DNA of 39,969 bases from an uncultured Flavobacteriaceae bacterium. GTDB lineage: Bacteria; Bacteroidota; Bacteroidia; Flavobacteriales; Flavobacteriaceae. Position numbers and translations under genes: made by a program. Numbering within the stretch: position 1 is the stretch's first letter; every line of letters starts with the position of its first letter. Below, in pieces: positions 32,868 to 39,969 of the stretch. The stretch is from NCBI GenBank assembly GCA_938073895.1, contig CALJFB010000048.1:1-39969 (forward strand), written 5' to 3'. The notes beneath the pieces are model-generated. The model was not told the DNA's origin, ran no database searches, and worked only from the letters and a program-made list of their open reading frames with translations.

Positions 32868-33563
32868 TTAAAACAAACACATTACAGTAAAAGCCAGCAT
32901 ACTTTGGTTTCCTTTAAATTTATTGTTCAAATCTTTGGCAAAACTTTCTTTATTTAAATCTCCTAAAATATTAGTAAAACCATAAATATATTGAGCCCTA
33001 ATTTTAAAATGATTTATACCAGCGGTTAAACCAATAGCTCCATTAACATTAAAATTAGTTAAGTTTTTAAAATCTTTTGCAGTAACCGCATTAAAACCAT
33101 CAATAATGTAGTTTTTTTTATCGCTGTTTTTTAACTCTAAATCGTTGTTATATTGAAGCATTGGTCCAAGATCTAAAGTTAAAAAATCTGTTCCCAATTT
33201 TAAATGCCATAAAAAAGCAACTTGAGCAGTTAATAACTTATAATCTACAGAATTATCAACATTAGATCTTCTTAAAGAAGGTTTAGTTGCAATGCTTAAA
33301 GTATTTTCAGATAACTGCATACCATAACTTACATTATACCATTTGTGAGGCAAATCTACAGTGGCACTCATACCAAAAATCCAGCCATCGCTTTTTAGAG
33401 TTGTAAAATTATCTGTTATAATATCATAATTAGTTATTCCACCAGCAATAGCAAATCCCTTTTTAATATTAATGGCTCCTTTAGCTTTTTGTCTTTGTGC
33501 GTTTGTTTGTGTAACAAAACATATACAAATAGCGACTAATAAAAGGAAATGCTTTTTTTTCAT
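32868..33563 (-). CDS. Predicted outer-membrane beta-barrel protein (PorT-like family)
   Basis: This 231-residue protein has a Sec signal (about 1-22, TQTNAQ). The mature protein has amphipathic strands such as WYNVSYGMQLSEN, KLLTAQVAFLWHLKLG, FLTLDLGPMLQYNN and HFKIRAQYIYGFTNI. It ends with AFTVMCLF, an aromatic C-terminus typical of barrels. Size and pattern fit the OMP_b-brl_2/PorT-like group. Some members (PorT) belong to type IX secretion, but the group is broad and I cannot say this is PorT. It diverges from the SPFH gene and has a clear promoter box. Confidence 0.7.
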   Translation of the reverse strand: MKKKHFLLLVAICICFVTQTNAQRQKAKGAINIKKGFAIAGGITNYDIITDNFTTLKSDGWIFGMSATVDLPHKWYNVSYGMQLSENTLSIATKPSLRRSNVDNSVDYKLLTAQVAFLWHLKLGTDFLTLDLGPMLQYNNDLELKNSDKKNYIIDGFNAVTAKDFKNLTNFNVNGAIGLTAGINHFKIRAQYIYGFTNILGDLNKESFAKDLNNKFKGNQSMLAFTVMCLF

Positions 33564-33585
33564 GGAAATTTCGGGTTTTACTCCA

Positions 33586-33593
33586 CAAATATA
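33586..33593 (-). promoter_or_regulatory. Bacteroidota -7 box for the barrel-protein gene
   Basis: On the minus strand TATATTTG matches TAnnTTTG, 22 bp upstream of the ATG. Confidence 0.6.
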
Positions 33594-33637
33594 CCTAAAT
33601 TAGTAAGTATTAAATATTAATCTTAAAAATGAACTAA

Positions 33638-34573
33638 ATGAACCTTATTTTAATTCCTTTTCTTGTATTCGGACTAGTTATACTAATCTCTTCCGTATTT
33701 ACCGTTAAACAGCAAACTGCTGCCATTATTGAGCGTTTTGGGCGTTTTCAAAGTATTCGTCAATCCGGATTACAGTTTAAAATTCCAATAGTAGATAAAA
33801 TTTCTGGTCGTTTAAGTCTAAAAATTCAGCAATTAGATGTTATTATAGAAACTAAAACAAAAGACGACGTTTTTGTAAGACTTAAAGTTTCTGTACAATA
33901 CAAAGTTATTAAGTTAAAAGTAGAAGAAGCGTTCTACAAATTAGATTATCCACATGACCAAATTACGTCTTATGTTTTTGATGTTGTTCGTGCCGAAGTC
34001 CCAAAAATGATTTTAGATGATGTGTTTTTAAGAAAAGATGATATTGCCATTGCTGTAAAAGCAGAACTTAACGATGCAATGTCAGACTATGGTTACGATA
34101 TTATTAAAACCTTAGTAACAGATATAGATCCAGATGCACAAGTTAAAGAAGCTATGAACCGAATTAATGCTGCAGATAGAGAAAAAACAGCTGCTCAATA
34201 TGAAGGTGATGCGCAACGTATTTTAATTGTTGAAAAAGCAAAAGCCGAAGCAGAAAGTAAACGTTTGCAAGGTCAAGGTATTGCAGATCAAAGACGCGAA
34301 ATTGCTCGTGGATTAGAAGAATCTGTAGAAGTTTTAAATAAAGTTGGAATTAACTCGCAAGAAGCTTCTGCTTTAATAGTAGTTACACAACATTACGATA
34401 CATTACAAGCCATTGGTAGCGAAACAAATAGTAACTTAATTTTATTACCAAACTCGCCGCAAGCAGGAAGCAATATGCTTAACGATATGGTAGCAAGTTT
34501 TGCTGCAAGTAACGAAATTGGTGAAGCTATGAAAGAAGCAAAACAAAACAAAAAGTTAGGTACAGGTAAATAA
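33638..34573 (+). CDS. SPFH/band-7 (stomatin-like) membrane protein
   Basis: This 311-residue protein has an N-terminal membrane helix (about 3-22) and an SPFH domain (about 23-190; VKQQTAAIIERFGRF, VFVRLKVSVQYKVI, YVFDVVRAEVPKM). A charged Ala/Glu coiled coil (EKAKAEAESKRLQGQGIADQ, split here across repeats) and a flexible tail follow. Stomatin-type proteins oligomerise and organise membrane microdomains or help proteases of the FtsH/NfeD type. No NfeD-like partner gene is beside it. It is monocistronic, with its own terminator. Confidence 0.92.
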   Translation: MNLILIPFLVFGLVILISSVFTVKQQTAAIIERFGRFQSIRQSGLQFKIPIVDKISGRLSLKIQQLDVIIETKTKDDVFVRLKVSVQYKVIKLKVEEAFYKLDYPHDQITSYVFDVVRAEVPKMILDDVFLRKDDIAIAVKAELNDAMSDYGYDIIKTLVTDIDPDAQVKEAMNRINAADREKTAAQYEGDAQRILIVEKAKAEAESKRLQGQGIADQRREIARGLEESVEVLNKVGINSQEASALIVVTQHYDTLQAIGSETNSNLILLPNSPQAGSNMLNDMVASFAASNEIGEAMKEAKQNKKLGTGK

Positions 34574-34605
34574 TTTTTTACTCAAACCCATTTTTTTAAT
34601 TTTAT

Positions 34606-34636
34606 AAAAGACTATCCATTTTGGATGGTCTTTTTT
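34606..34636 (+). terminator. Intrinsic terminator after the SPFH gene
   Basis: AAAAGACTATCCA (34606-34618) pairs with TGGATGGTCTTTT (34622-34634), with one G-T pair, and is followed by T residues. Confidence 0.8.
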
Positions 34637-34717
34637 ATTTTCTCGATAAAAAACTAGAAGTTAAAATTACAAAAGAACACTTAAGATTAGAAAAGTACTA
34701 AAAACTAAAAAAGTAAT

Positions 34718-35881
34718 TTACTTAAACGGATGACGTTCTTGCCAAGGTTTAAGTGGATTTAAATACTTTACAATAGCCTTTAAAAGCACATTAGCAAAAG
34801 TATTATTGGTATGTTTTACATATAAAACCATAGGCTTAGGTTTTGCTCCAACACTACTTTTAATTTCCATTGCAGTTCTTGCAAAAACAATAGATTTAAA
34901 TGGATTTGTAACCCCAAAATCAATCATATCATATAGCATATTTAAGTATAACTGATGTTTATGATTAAGTTTAGAATTGTAACCTAAAAAGTATGTTTCT
35001 AAAACGCTTTTATTTTCTATTAAAGTGAAAAAACCAACAAGGACATTATCTTTAAAATATCCAATTAAATTAAACTGCTTACCTAAAGCTTTTTTAAGTT
35101 CGTAAAAATGATTACTTGGCAGTACAAAAGAATTAACTCCAGCATTATCCGAAACACTTTTATAAAGCTTAAAAATAGCAGTTTCGTAGGTTTTTAAGTC
35201 CTCTAAAGTTAATGAGACTGAAACTATGCTTACTTTCTTTTTTAATGCTGCAGAATAGCGTCTTTTGTATTTTTTATGTAAAGCAGATTTATAATCATCG
35301 GTTGTGCTCCAATCAGTATTAAGATTAAAAACCATATTTGGCTGAACTTGGATTTGATAGAGTTTTTTTTGTTCGAAAAATTGGGTTTCATTATGAATAG
35401 CATCATCTAAAAAATAATCTTTAAACGTTATTATTCTAATGGTTTTACCAAAATTAGTTTTAATTAGTTTAGAAACCTCTTCTATACCTTTATATGCTAA
35501 TTCTAGAAATTCAGAATAACTTAAAGCTTTAGTATTAAAAGCAAATCCGTGTTGTCCTGTGTGCATTAAATTACCAAGAACTAAAATATTTCCTTTTACA
35601 ATTTTAGAAATAAGTGCTGTAGTTTGCTGTTTTATAAGAGTAGAATTGTCTCTAAAAATAGAATCTAAATACATTTTAACACGTTGTAAAATTGCTATTC
35701 CAACTAATTCTTCGCCCTTAAAAACACCTACATAATAAGCTGTAATATTTTCTGGATAACAATGCTCTAAACCTTCAAGAAATTGTGTTTGTAAAAAAAC
35801 ATCTTGTGCAGCTAAAACATTCCAATCTTTTGGTAGTTCATTGACATTAGAATAAATTTTTACGTAATTCAAGTAAGACAT
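34718..35881 (-). CDS. FemAB/GNAT-like acyltransferase
   Basis: This 387-residue protein has two GNAT-like halves: an N-terminal portion with AYYVGVFKGEELVGIAILQRV and a C-terminal one (about 200-350) with LHKKYKRRYSAALKK, FNLIGYFKDNVLVGFFTLIENKSVLETYFLGYN and KHQLYLNMLYDMIDFG. This double arrangement is typical of FemAB-type peptidyl/acyltransferases (Acetyltransf_6 or PF04339 group). Some members build peptidoglycan cross-bridges or acylate small molecules; the substrate here is unknown. No membrane segment or signal peptide. Its ATG is at 35881, just past the terminator of the upstream DUF1761 gene. Confidence 0.72.
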   Translation of the reverse strand: MSYLNYVKIYSNVNELPKDWNVLAAQDVFLQTQFLEGLEHCYPENITAYYVGVFKGEELVGIAILQRVKMYLDSIFRDNSTLIKQQTTALISKIVKGNILVLGNLMHTGQHGFAFNTKALSYSEFLELAYKGIEEVSKLIKTNFGKTIRIITFKDYFLDDAIHNETQFFEQKKLYQIQVQPNMVFNLNTDWSTTDDYKSALHKKYKRRYSAALKKKVSIVSVSLTLEDLKTYETAIFKLYKSVSDNAGVNSFVLPSNHFYELKKALGKQFNLIGYFKDNVLVGFFTLIENKSVLETYFLGYNSKLNHKHQLYLNMLYDMIDFGVTNPFKSIVFARTAMEIKSSVGAKPKPMVLYVKHTNNTFANVLLKAIVKYLNPLKPWQERHPFK

Positions 35882-35891
35882 AGTTAATAGT

Positions 35892-35927
35892 ACAAAAAAA
35901 AGACTGAAATTAATAAATTTCAGTCTT
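35892..35927 (-). terminator. Terminator after the DUF1761 gene
   Basis: A 12-bp stem (35900-35911 with 35916-35927, core AGACTGAAATT), followed on the minus strand by eight T. Confidence 0.8.
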
Positions 35928-35957
35928 AAAACCTGTTAAATTTTATATTATCGAAAA

Positions 35958-36440
35958 TTAAACCCAACCGCAAATAATTGCGCCCATTATTGTTAAACAA
36001 ACAACCCAATATCCAGAATTAATAAAAATATATTTCCAACTTTTACGTTCAAACATTCCATTAATTGCTATTACAGGGAAAAACAAGAAAGTTCCAGCTA
36101 ATAATCCGTGTAATGCACCGTGTTTAAATGTTCTAAATGCAGTAGCGTAATCTGCTATAAATAAATGATAAGAAGCTTCTGCTAAAGCTGGATCTCCACC
36201 AGTTAATTGAAGTGCGCCAATTTGATGAATTGTTAATTGTGGCAAAAAAAACGCTATTAAAAACGATAATACTAAAGTAAAAGCAAAAACAATAGCCATA
36301 TTGCTGGCTTTAAGTTTTTCTTTGGTTATTTCTGCTTCTTTCATCCAACTAGTTCCCAAAAGTTTAGGGTTATACCATAAAAAGCCAATTATAATTGGTA
36401 CTAGTGCTGCTATAGAAATAGCTAAAAAGTTAAATTCCAT
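35958..36440 (-). CDS. DUF1761-family integral membrane protein
   Basis: This 160-residue protein has four predicted membrane helices: about 5-25 (LAISIAALVPIIIGFLWY), 50-70 (AIVFAFTLVLSFLIAFFL), 108-128 and 137-158. The N-terminal PIIIGFLWYNPKLLGTSWMKEA is typical of DUF1761, in which the short WYNP motif recurs. The function of the family is unknown. It is monocistronic, with its own terminator. Confidence 0.82.
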   Translation of the reverse strand: MEFNFLAISIAALVPIIIGFLWYNPKLLGTSWMKEAEITKEKLKASNMAIVFAFTLVLSFLIAFFLPQLTIHQIGALQLTGGDPALAEASYHLFIADYATAFRTFKHGALHGLLAGTFLFFPVIAINGMFERKSWKYIFINSGYWVVCLTIMGAIICGWV

Positions 36441-36668
36441 AAATGTTTTATTTTGATGCGTTTGAATAAAGTTAGTTAAAAAAATGTTTTGTTTAATGTT
36501 TTTGGTCTAATTTAATTTTTTTACACATTAAAGTTAAACACAATTAGTTGGAAATTAGTAATAGGTATAATTGTGTTATTGCTATTAAGTGACATTTATT
36601 CTTAGAAATTTTTTAAAATAACAGGGCAAATATGAGCTTTTAAATTCTTTACATTATAAGCAGTAAAA

Positions 36669-36697
36669 AACCTTTTAGAGTTAAGCTCTAAAAGGTT
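36669..36697 (-). terminator. Terminator after glnS
   Basis: A 12-bp stem AACCTTTTAGAG / CTCTAAAAGGTT with a 5-nt loop, followed by six T on the minus strand. It lies 27 bp past the glnS stop. The remainder of 36441-36723 shows nothing recognisable. Confidence 0.8.
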
Positions 36698-36723
36698 AAA
36701 GTAATAGATTTATTTTTAAATAA

Positions 36724-38736
36724 TTAACCTAAAAGTGAAGCTTCGGCAACTAATAATTCGTTTTTATCTTCTAAGGCTTTTTCTATAAAACTGTTAATAA
36801 CGTCGTTTTTTTCTAATCCATCTTTTAATTTTACACTTAAAATAAGTGTAGCAGCAATACGTGTTCCTACCTTTTTAGCAGCAGTTCCAAATAAAGGTTC
36901 CAGTTCTTCGTACGTAACTTCTTTAGCTAATTCTAAAATTTCTACACGCATTTTCTGTTGCTTTTCTTCTGGTAAATTAGTGTACTTTTTGCCTAATTTA
37001 TTAATTGTATTTATAGCTTTTGCGCCTTGTTGCGGATTACTCTGCTTTGGTGCATTGTTTTGTTGTGCTGGTTTTGGCTTTATTTTTTCCCAAGAATCAC
37101 GCAAACCAACGGTTTTATTAAACACTAAATTATTTTTAGTTGAATTGTTATCTACATTAAAATAACCCAAACGTTGAAACTGAAAATGATCTCCAATTTT
37201 AGCATCTTGTAAACTTGGTTCTACAAACGCTTCAATAATTTTTAAAGAATTAGGATTTATAAAATCCATATAATCTTTGTTGTCGTGAGAATCTGGCGCT
37301 TCGTCCATAAATAAACGATCGTATTCTCTAACTTCTGCTTTTATAGCGTGCTTTATAGAAACCCAATGTAAAGTTCCTTTTACACGTTTTTCTGTAGCTT
37401 CAGAATAGGAGCAATTTACTTGTGTAATGTTTCCATTAGCGTCTTTTTCTACACTTTCTGCCTTAATGATATAAGCGTTTTTTAAACGAACTTCGCCACC
37501 TAATTTTAAACGGAAAAACTTACTGCTTGCTTCTTCTTTAAAATCGTCTTTTTCAATATAAATTTCACGAGAAAAAGGAATTTTTCTAAATCCAGCATTA
37601 TCATCTTCTGGATTATTTTCTGCTTCTAACCATTCTTCTTTATCTTCTGGATAGTTAGTAATAACCACTTTTAGCGGTTCTAAAACAGCCATAACTCTTG
37701 GTGCAATTTTATTTAAATCTTCGCGAACGCAAAATTCTAATAATGCTACGTCAATAATATTATCTCTTTTGGCAACTCCTGCTTTTTCAACAAAGTTTTT
37801 AATGGCATTCGGCGAATAACCTCTTCTTCGTAAGCCAGAAATGGTTGGCATTCTTGGATCATCCCAACCATTAACAATGTTTTCTTCTACCAATTTAAGT
37901 AACTTTCGTTTACTCATTATGGTATAACTTAAGTTTAAACGTGCAAATTCGCGTTGTTTTGGTAACATTTTATATTTATCCTTTGTATGTGGATAAATTT
38001 GTTCTTTAAACCAGTCGTAAAGTTCTCTGTGAGGTTTAAATTCTAAAGAACATAAGGAATGCGAAACTTGCTCTATATAATCGCTTTCTCCATGCGTCCA
38101 GTCGTACATTGGATAAATACACCAATCGCTTCCAGTTCTATGATGATCTTTATGTAAAACACGATACATAATTGGATCTCGCATTAGCATATTTACGTGT
38201 TTCATATCTATTTTAGCACGTAAAATGTGTTCGCCATCTTTAAATTCGCCGTTTTTCATACGGTTGAATAAATCTAAATTTTCTTCAACAGTTCTATTTC
38301 TAAAAGGTCCATCTACTCCAGGTTGTGTTGGTGTTCCTTTTTGCTCTGCCATTGCAGCACTACTTTGAGAATCTACATAAGCTTTATTTTCTTTGATTAA
38401 AATAATTGCCCAATCGTATAATTCTTGAAAATAGTCGGATGAATAACGTTCTTCGTCCCATTTATAACCTAACCATTCTATGTCTCTTTTTATAGCATCT
38501 ACATATTCTTGCTCTTCTTTAGCAGGATTTGTATCGTCAAATCTAAGGTTTACAGGCGCATTATATCTTAGTCCTAAACCAAAACTAATACCAATAGCCT
38601 TAGTATGTCCAATGTGTAAATACCCATTAGGTTCTGGTGGAAAACGAAAGCGTAGTTTATCTTGAGATAATCCGTTTGCTAAATCTTCTTCTATAATGTG
38701 TTCTAAAAAGTTGAGTGATTTTGTGTGATCAGACAT
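36724..38736 (-). CDS. glnS: Glutaminyl-tRNA synthetase with C-terminal extension
   Basis: This 670-residue class I synthetase charges tRNA-Gln. HIGH is intact (41-44, in PNGYLHIGHTKAIG), MSKR (about 273) stands for KMSKS, and RFDDTNP and the beta-barrel anticodon domains follow. The ATG at 38736 is preferred over the upstream extension to 38784, which adds 16 non-family residues. The last ~115 residues are beyond the usual ~555: a Pro/Gln/Asn-rich linker (KPKPAQQNNAPKQ) and a helical domain (INKLGKKYTNLPEEKQQ to the end). Similar forms are annotated as fusions with a YqeY-type tRNA-binding domain, but I cannot confirm that by eye. It diverges from the Zn-ribbon gene. Confidence 0.93.
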   Translation of the reverse strand: MSDHTKSLNFLEHIIEEDLANGLSQDKLRFRFPPEPNGYLHIGHTKAIGISFGLGLRYNAPVNLRFDDTNPAKEEQEYVDAIKRDIEWLGYKWDEERYSSDYFQELYDWAIILIKENKAYVDSQSSAAMAEQKGTPTQPGVDGPFRNRTVEENLDLFNRMKNGEFKDGEHILRAKIDMKHVNMLMRDPIMYRVLHKDHHRTGSDWCIYPMYDWTHGESDYIEQVSHSLCSLEFKPHRELYDWFKEQIYPHTKDKYKMLPKQREFARLNLSYTIMSKRKLLKLVEENIVNGWDDPRMPTISGLRRRGYSPNAIKNFVEKAGVAKRDNIIDVALLEFCVREDLNKIAPRVMAVLEPLKVVITNYPEDKEEWLEAENNPEDDNAGFRKIPFSREIYIEKDDFKEEASSKFFRLKLGGEVRLKNAYIIKAESVEKDANGNITQVNCSYSEATEKRVKGTLHWVSIKHAIKAEVREYDRLFMDEAPDSHDNKDYMDFINPNSLKIIEAFVEPSLQDAKIGDHFQFQRLGYFNVDNNSTKNNLVFNKTVGLRDSWEKIKPKPAQQNNAPKQSNPQQGAKAINTINKLGKKYTNLPEEKQQKMRVEILELAKEVTYEELEPLFGTAAKKVGTRIAATLILSVKLKDGLEKNDVINSFIEKALEDKNELLVAEASLLG

Positions 38737-38839
38737 AAATGGTAACTTATAAATAAGCTGTAAAATTAATGAAATTCGTAACAAATCAGAATTAAAATAT
38801 ACTAATAGTGTATAAATAATAAATTAAACCAAATTAACT

Positions 38840-39040
38840 ATGAGCTATTCTTGTCCAAAATGTAATAATAAAACCTATGAAACCGGCGAAATGAGAGCTA
38901 CTGGCGGGACTTTTTCTAAGATTTTTGATGTGCAAAACAAAAAGTTTACATCGGTTACTTGTAAAAATTGTACATATACTGAGTTTTATAAGACCGAAAC
39001 TAGCGCAATTAGTAATATCTTTGACTTCTTCACTAATTAA
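38840..39040 (+). CDS. Small Zn-ribbon protein (DUF2082/PF09855-like)
   Basis: This 66-residue protein has two CxxC pairs (CPKC at 5-8 and CKNC at ~41-44), which make one zinc ribbon. The intervening ETGEMRATGGTFSKIFDVQNK and TSVTCKNCTYTEFYK match the nucleic-acid-binding Zn-ribbon family PF09855 closely. Family function is unknown; nucleic-acid binding is suggested by the fold only. The stop is 9 nt before folB, so the two are likely cotranscribed. Confidence 0.85.
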   Translation: MSYSCPKCNNKTYETGEMRATGGTFSKIFDVQNKKFTSVTCKNCTYTEFYKTETSAISNIFDFFTN

Positions 39041-39049
39041 AAAGAAAAA

Positions 39050-39412
39050 ATGGGAATTATTAAAGTTGAAAATATAAGAGTTTTTGCACATCACGGTTGT
39101 TTAAAAGAAGAAACTGCTATTGGTAGCGATTACAGTGTAGATTTAAAAGTTAAAGCAGATTTACAAAAAAGTGCTGGTACAGATAAACTAGAAGATACTG
39201 TAGATTACGTACTTTTAAATAAGATTGTTGTTGAAGAAATGGCTATTCCAAGTGCGCTTTTAGAAAAGGTTGCTAAACGTATTATAGACCGTATTTTTAA
39301 GGAAGATAAGCTAGTTTCTCTTGCTACTGTTGCTGTAAGTAAATTGAATCCTCCAATTGGTGGCGATGTTGAAAAAGTGACTATAGAAATTTCTGAAAAA
39401 AGAAAAGCATAA
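39050..39412 (+). CDS. folB: Dihydroneopterin aldolase
   Basis: This 120-residue protein catalyses the retro-aldol step of folate synthesis, from 7,8-dihydroneopterin to 6-hydroxymethyl-7,8-dihydropterin and glycolaldehyde. Landmarks are FAHHGCLKEETAIGSDYSVDL with the pterin-contact Glu, DTVDYVLLNKIVVEEMA, SALLEKVAKRI, and the catalytic Lys in SKLNPPIGGDVEKVTIEISE. Length is standard. It lies 9 nt after the Zn-ribbon gene and just before tRNA-Cys. Confidence 0.93.
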   Translation: MGIIKVENIRVFAHHGCLKEETAIGSDYSVDLKVKADLQKSAGTDKLEDTVDYVLLNKIVVEEMAIPSALLEKVAKRIIDRIFKEDKLVSLATVAVSKLNPPIGGDVEKVTIEISEKRKA

Positions 39413-39440
39413 TAGTTAGGTTATAAAAACTATATTTTTT

Positions 39441-39448
39441 TATATTTG
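39441..39448 (+). promoter_or_regulatory. Bacteroidota -7 box for tRNA-Cys
   Basis: TATATTTG matches TAnnTTTG and ends 10 bp before the mature tRNA 5' end. Confidence 0.65.
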
Positions 39449-39458
39449 CAGCCATAAT

Positions 39459-39529
39459 GGTGTCGTGGCCGAGCGGCTAGGCAGTGGTCTGCAAAACCAT
39501 CTACAGCGGTTCGAATCCGCTCGACACCT
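39459..39529 (+). tRNA. tRNA-Cys (anticodon GCA)
   Basis: A 71-nt cloverleaf. The acceptor stem is GGTGTCG (39459-39465) with CGACACC (39522-39528), and the discriminator is T. The anticodon stem GTGGT/ACCAT encloses loop CTGCAAA with GCA at 39491-39493. The T-arm has GTTCGAATC. The 3' CCA is not encoded. It has its own promoter box and terminator. Confidence 0.95.
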
Positions 39530-39530
39530 C

Positions 39531-39565
39531 AAAAACCTTCAAGTTTATCTTGGAGGTTTTTTTTT
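39531..39565 (+). terminator. Terminator after tRNA-Cys
   Basis: AAAAACCTTCAAG (39531-39543) pairs with CTTGGAGGTTTTT (39549-39561), with one G-T pair and a T9 run. Confidence 0.85.
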
Positions 39566-39853
39566 AAACTTTAGTAAACTAAATAAGAAAATAGAGCTAA
39601 AGTTAGAATTCAAACTAATATATTAATAAAGCCTTTTATTTGTTTTATTTAAAAACGGATACGTTTGGGCATTCTAAGCTATAAGTTTCCTAAAAAAAAT
39701 AAGCACTTTATTACAAGCAACTCCAATTTTAGCCCTAATTTGTTAATATCACTTAAAAATTTATCAAAACTTAAACTTGAGCGGTAATTTCTCTGTTAAT
39801 AAATTCTAAAAAAACGCTTAAATTATTTAAGAATTTCATAATTTGCATAACTT

Positions 39854-39969
39854 ATGAAGTTACATCCTATACAATCAGGACATTTTAAGTTAGATGGCGG
39901 CGCAATGTTTGGCGTAGTTCCTAAATCTTTATGGACTAGAACAAACCCTGCAGATAGCAATAATATGAT
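39854..39969 (+). CDS. MBL-fold metallo-hydrolase, 5' end only (cut by window edge)
   Basis: The frame starts MKLHPIQSGHFKLDGGAMFG and runs to the window end (38 codons). The FKLDGGAMFGVVPKSLW stretch and following RTNPADSNN fit the N-terminal strand and first loop of metallo-beta-lactamase-fold hydrolases seen in Bacteroidota. The metal-binding HxHxDH motif lies outside. The 288-bp gap before it (39566-39853) shows no gene, only a small AAACG/CGTTT palindrome at 39653-39666. Confidence 0.7.
   Translation, partial: MKLHPIQSGHFKLDGGAMFGVVPKSLWTRTNPADSNNM

Noticed and set aside
38737-38784. N-terminal extension of glnS
   Set aside because: Hydrophobic 16-residue extension absent from the family; MSDHTKSLNF start fits.
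1-39969. CRISPR arrays, transposases, phage or defence genes
   Set aside because: I saw no regularly spaced repeats and none of the annotated proteins belongs to such families.

Overview
The window looks like a low-GC chromosomal segment from a marine-type member of the Flavobacteriaceae (Bacteroidota). The grounds are: very AT-rich intergenic DNA; Bacteroidota promoter boxes of the TAnnTTTG type ahead of several genes; a protein with a C-terminal type IX secretion sorting domain; many lipoproteins with short signal peptides; and family-typical genes such as the DUF4175 coiled-coil protein, an SDR-type threonine dehydrogenase and the rnpA / S41 peptidase pair. I cannot name the genus. Most genes are chromosomal housekeeping genes.

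Left part (1-13.1 kb). Two nearly identical membrane-anchored AraC-type regulators lie in tandem; the first is cut by the window edge. Then come an SDR threonine dehydrogenase, a short plus-strand run of two small lipoproteins plus a large type IX secreted beta-propeller protein, an M13 metallopeptidase, a small zinc-ribbon protein, a class C beta-lactamase-like serine hydrolase next to a palindromic element, and a YkgJ-type cysteine-cluster protein.

Middle part (13.1-26.3 kb). A short ssb is followed by about 0.8 kb of extremely AT-rich non-coding DNA with repeated TTATTAACA-like 9-mers and one DnaA-box-like TTATTCACA. Next are rpiB, a cation diffusion facilitator, an ElaA-type acetyltransferase and a dusB-type gene on the plus strand. 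On the minus strand are rnpA, an S41 protease and a double-OmpA protein, then a Skp/OmpH-like lipoprotein with an M1 aminopeptidase, a methyltransferase and mnmG. mnmG is bracketed by two copies of GTTCCACGTGGAAC, which matches the ParB-binding parS site. This suggests an origin-proximal location, with the 13.7-14.46 kb non-coding stretch as a speculative candidate for an origin or another multi-site protein-binding region.

Right part (26.3-40 kb). ybeY overlaps the end of a large DUF4175 gene, whose reading frame continues 40 codons upstream of its first usable standard start to an ATA codon. Then come an outer-membrane barrel protein, gltX, another barrel protein, an SPFH/band-7 protein, a FemAB-like acyltransferase, a DUF1761 membrane protein, glnS with a C-terminal extension, a Zn-ribbon protein, folB, tRNA-Cys(GCA), and the start of an MBL-fold hydrolase cut by the window end.

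I found no CRISPR array, rRNA, insertion-sequence transposase, phage module or recognisable defence system. The most interesting points are the parS pair, the repeat-rich non-coding region, the missing start codon of the DUF4175 gene and two probable dispersed repeat elements.
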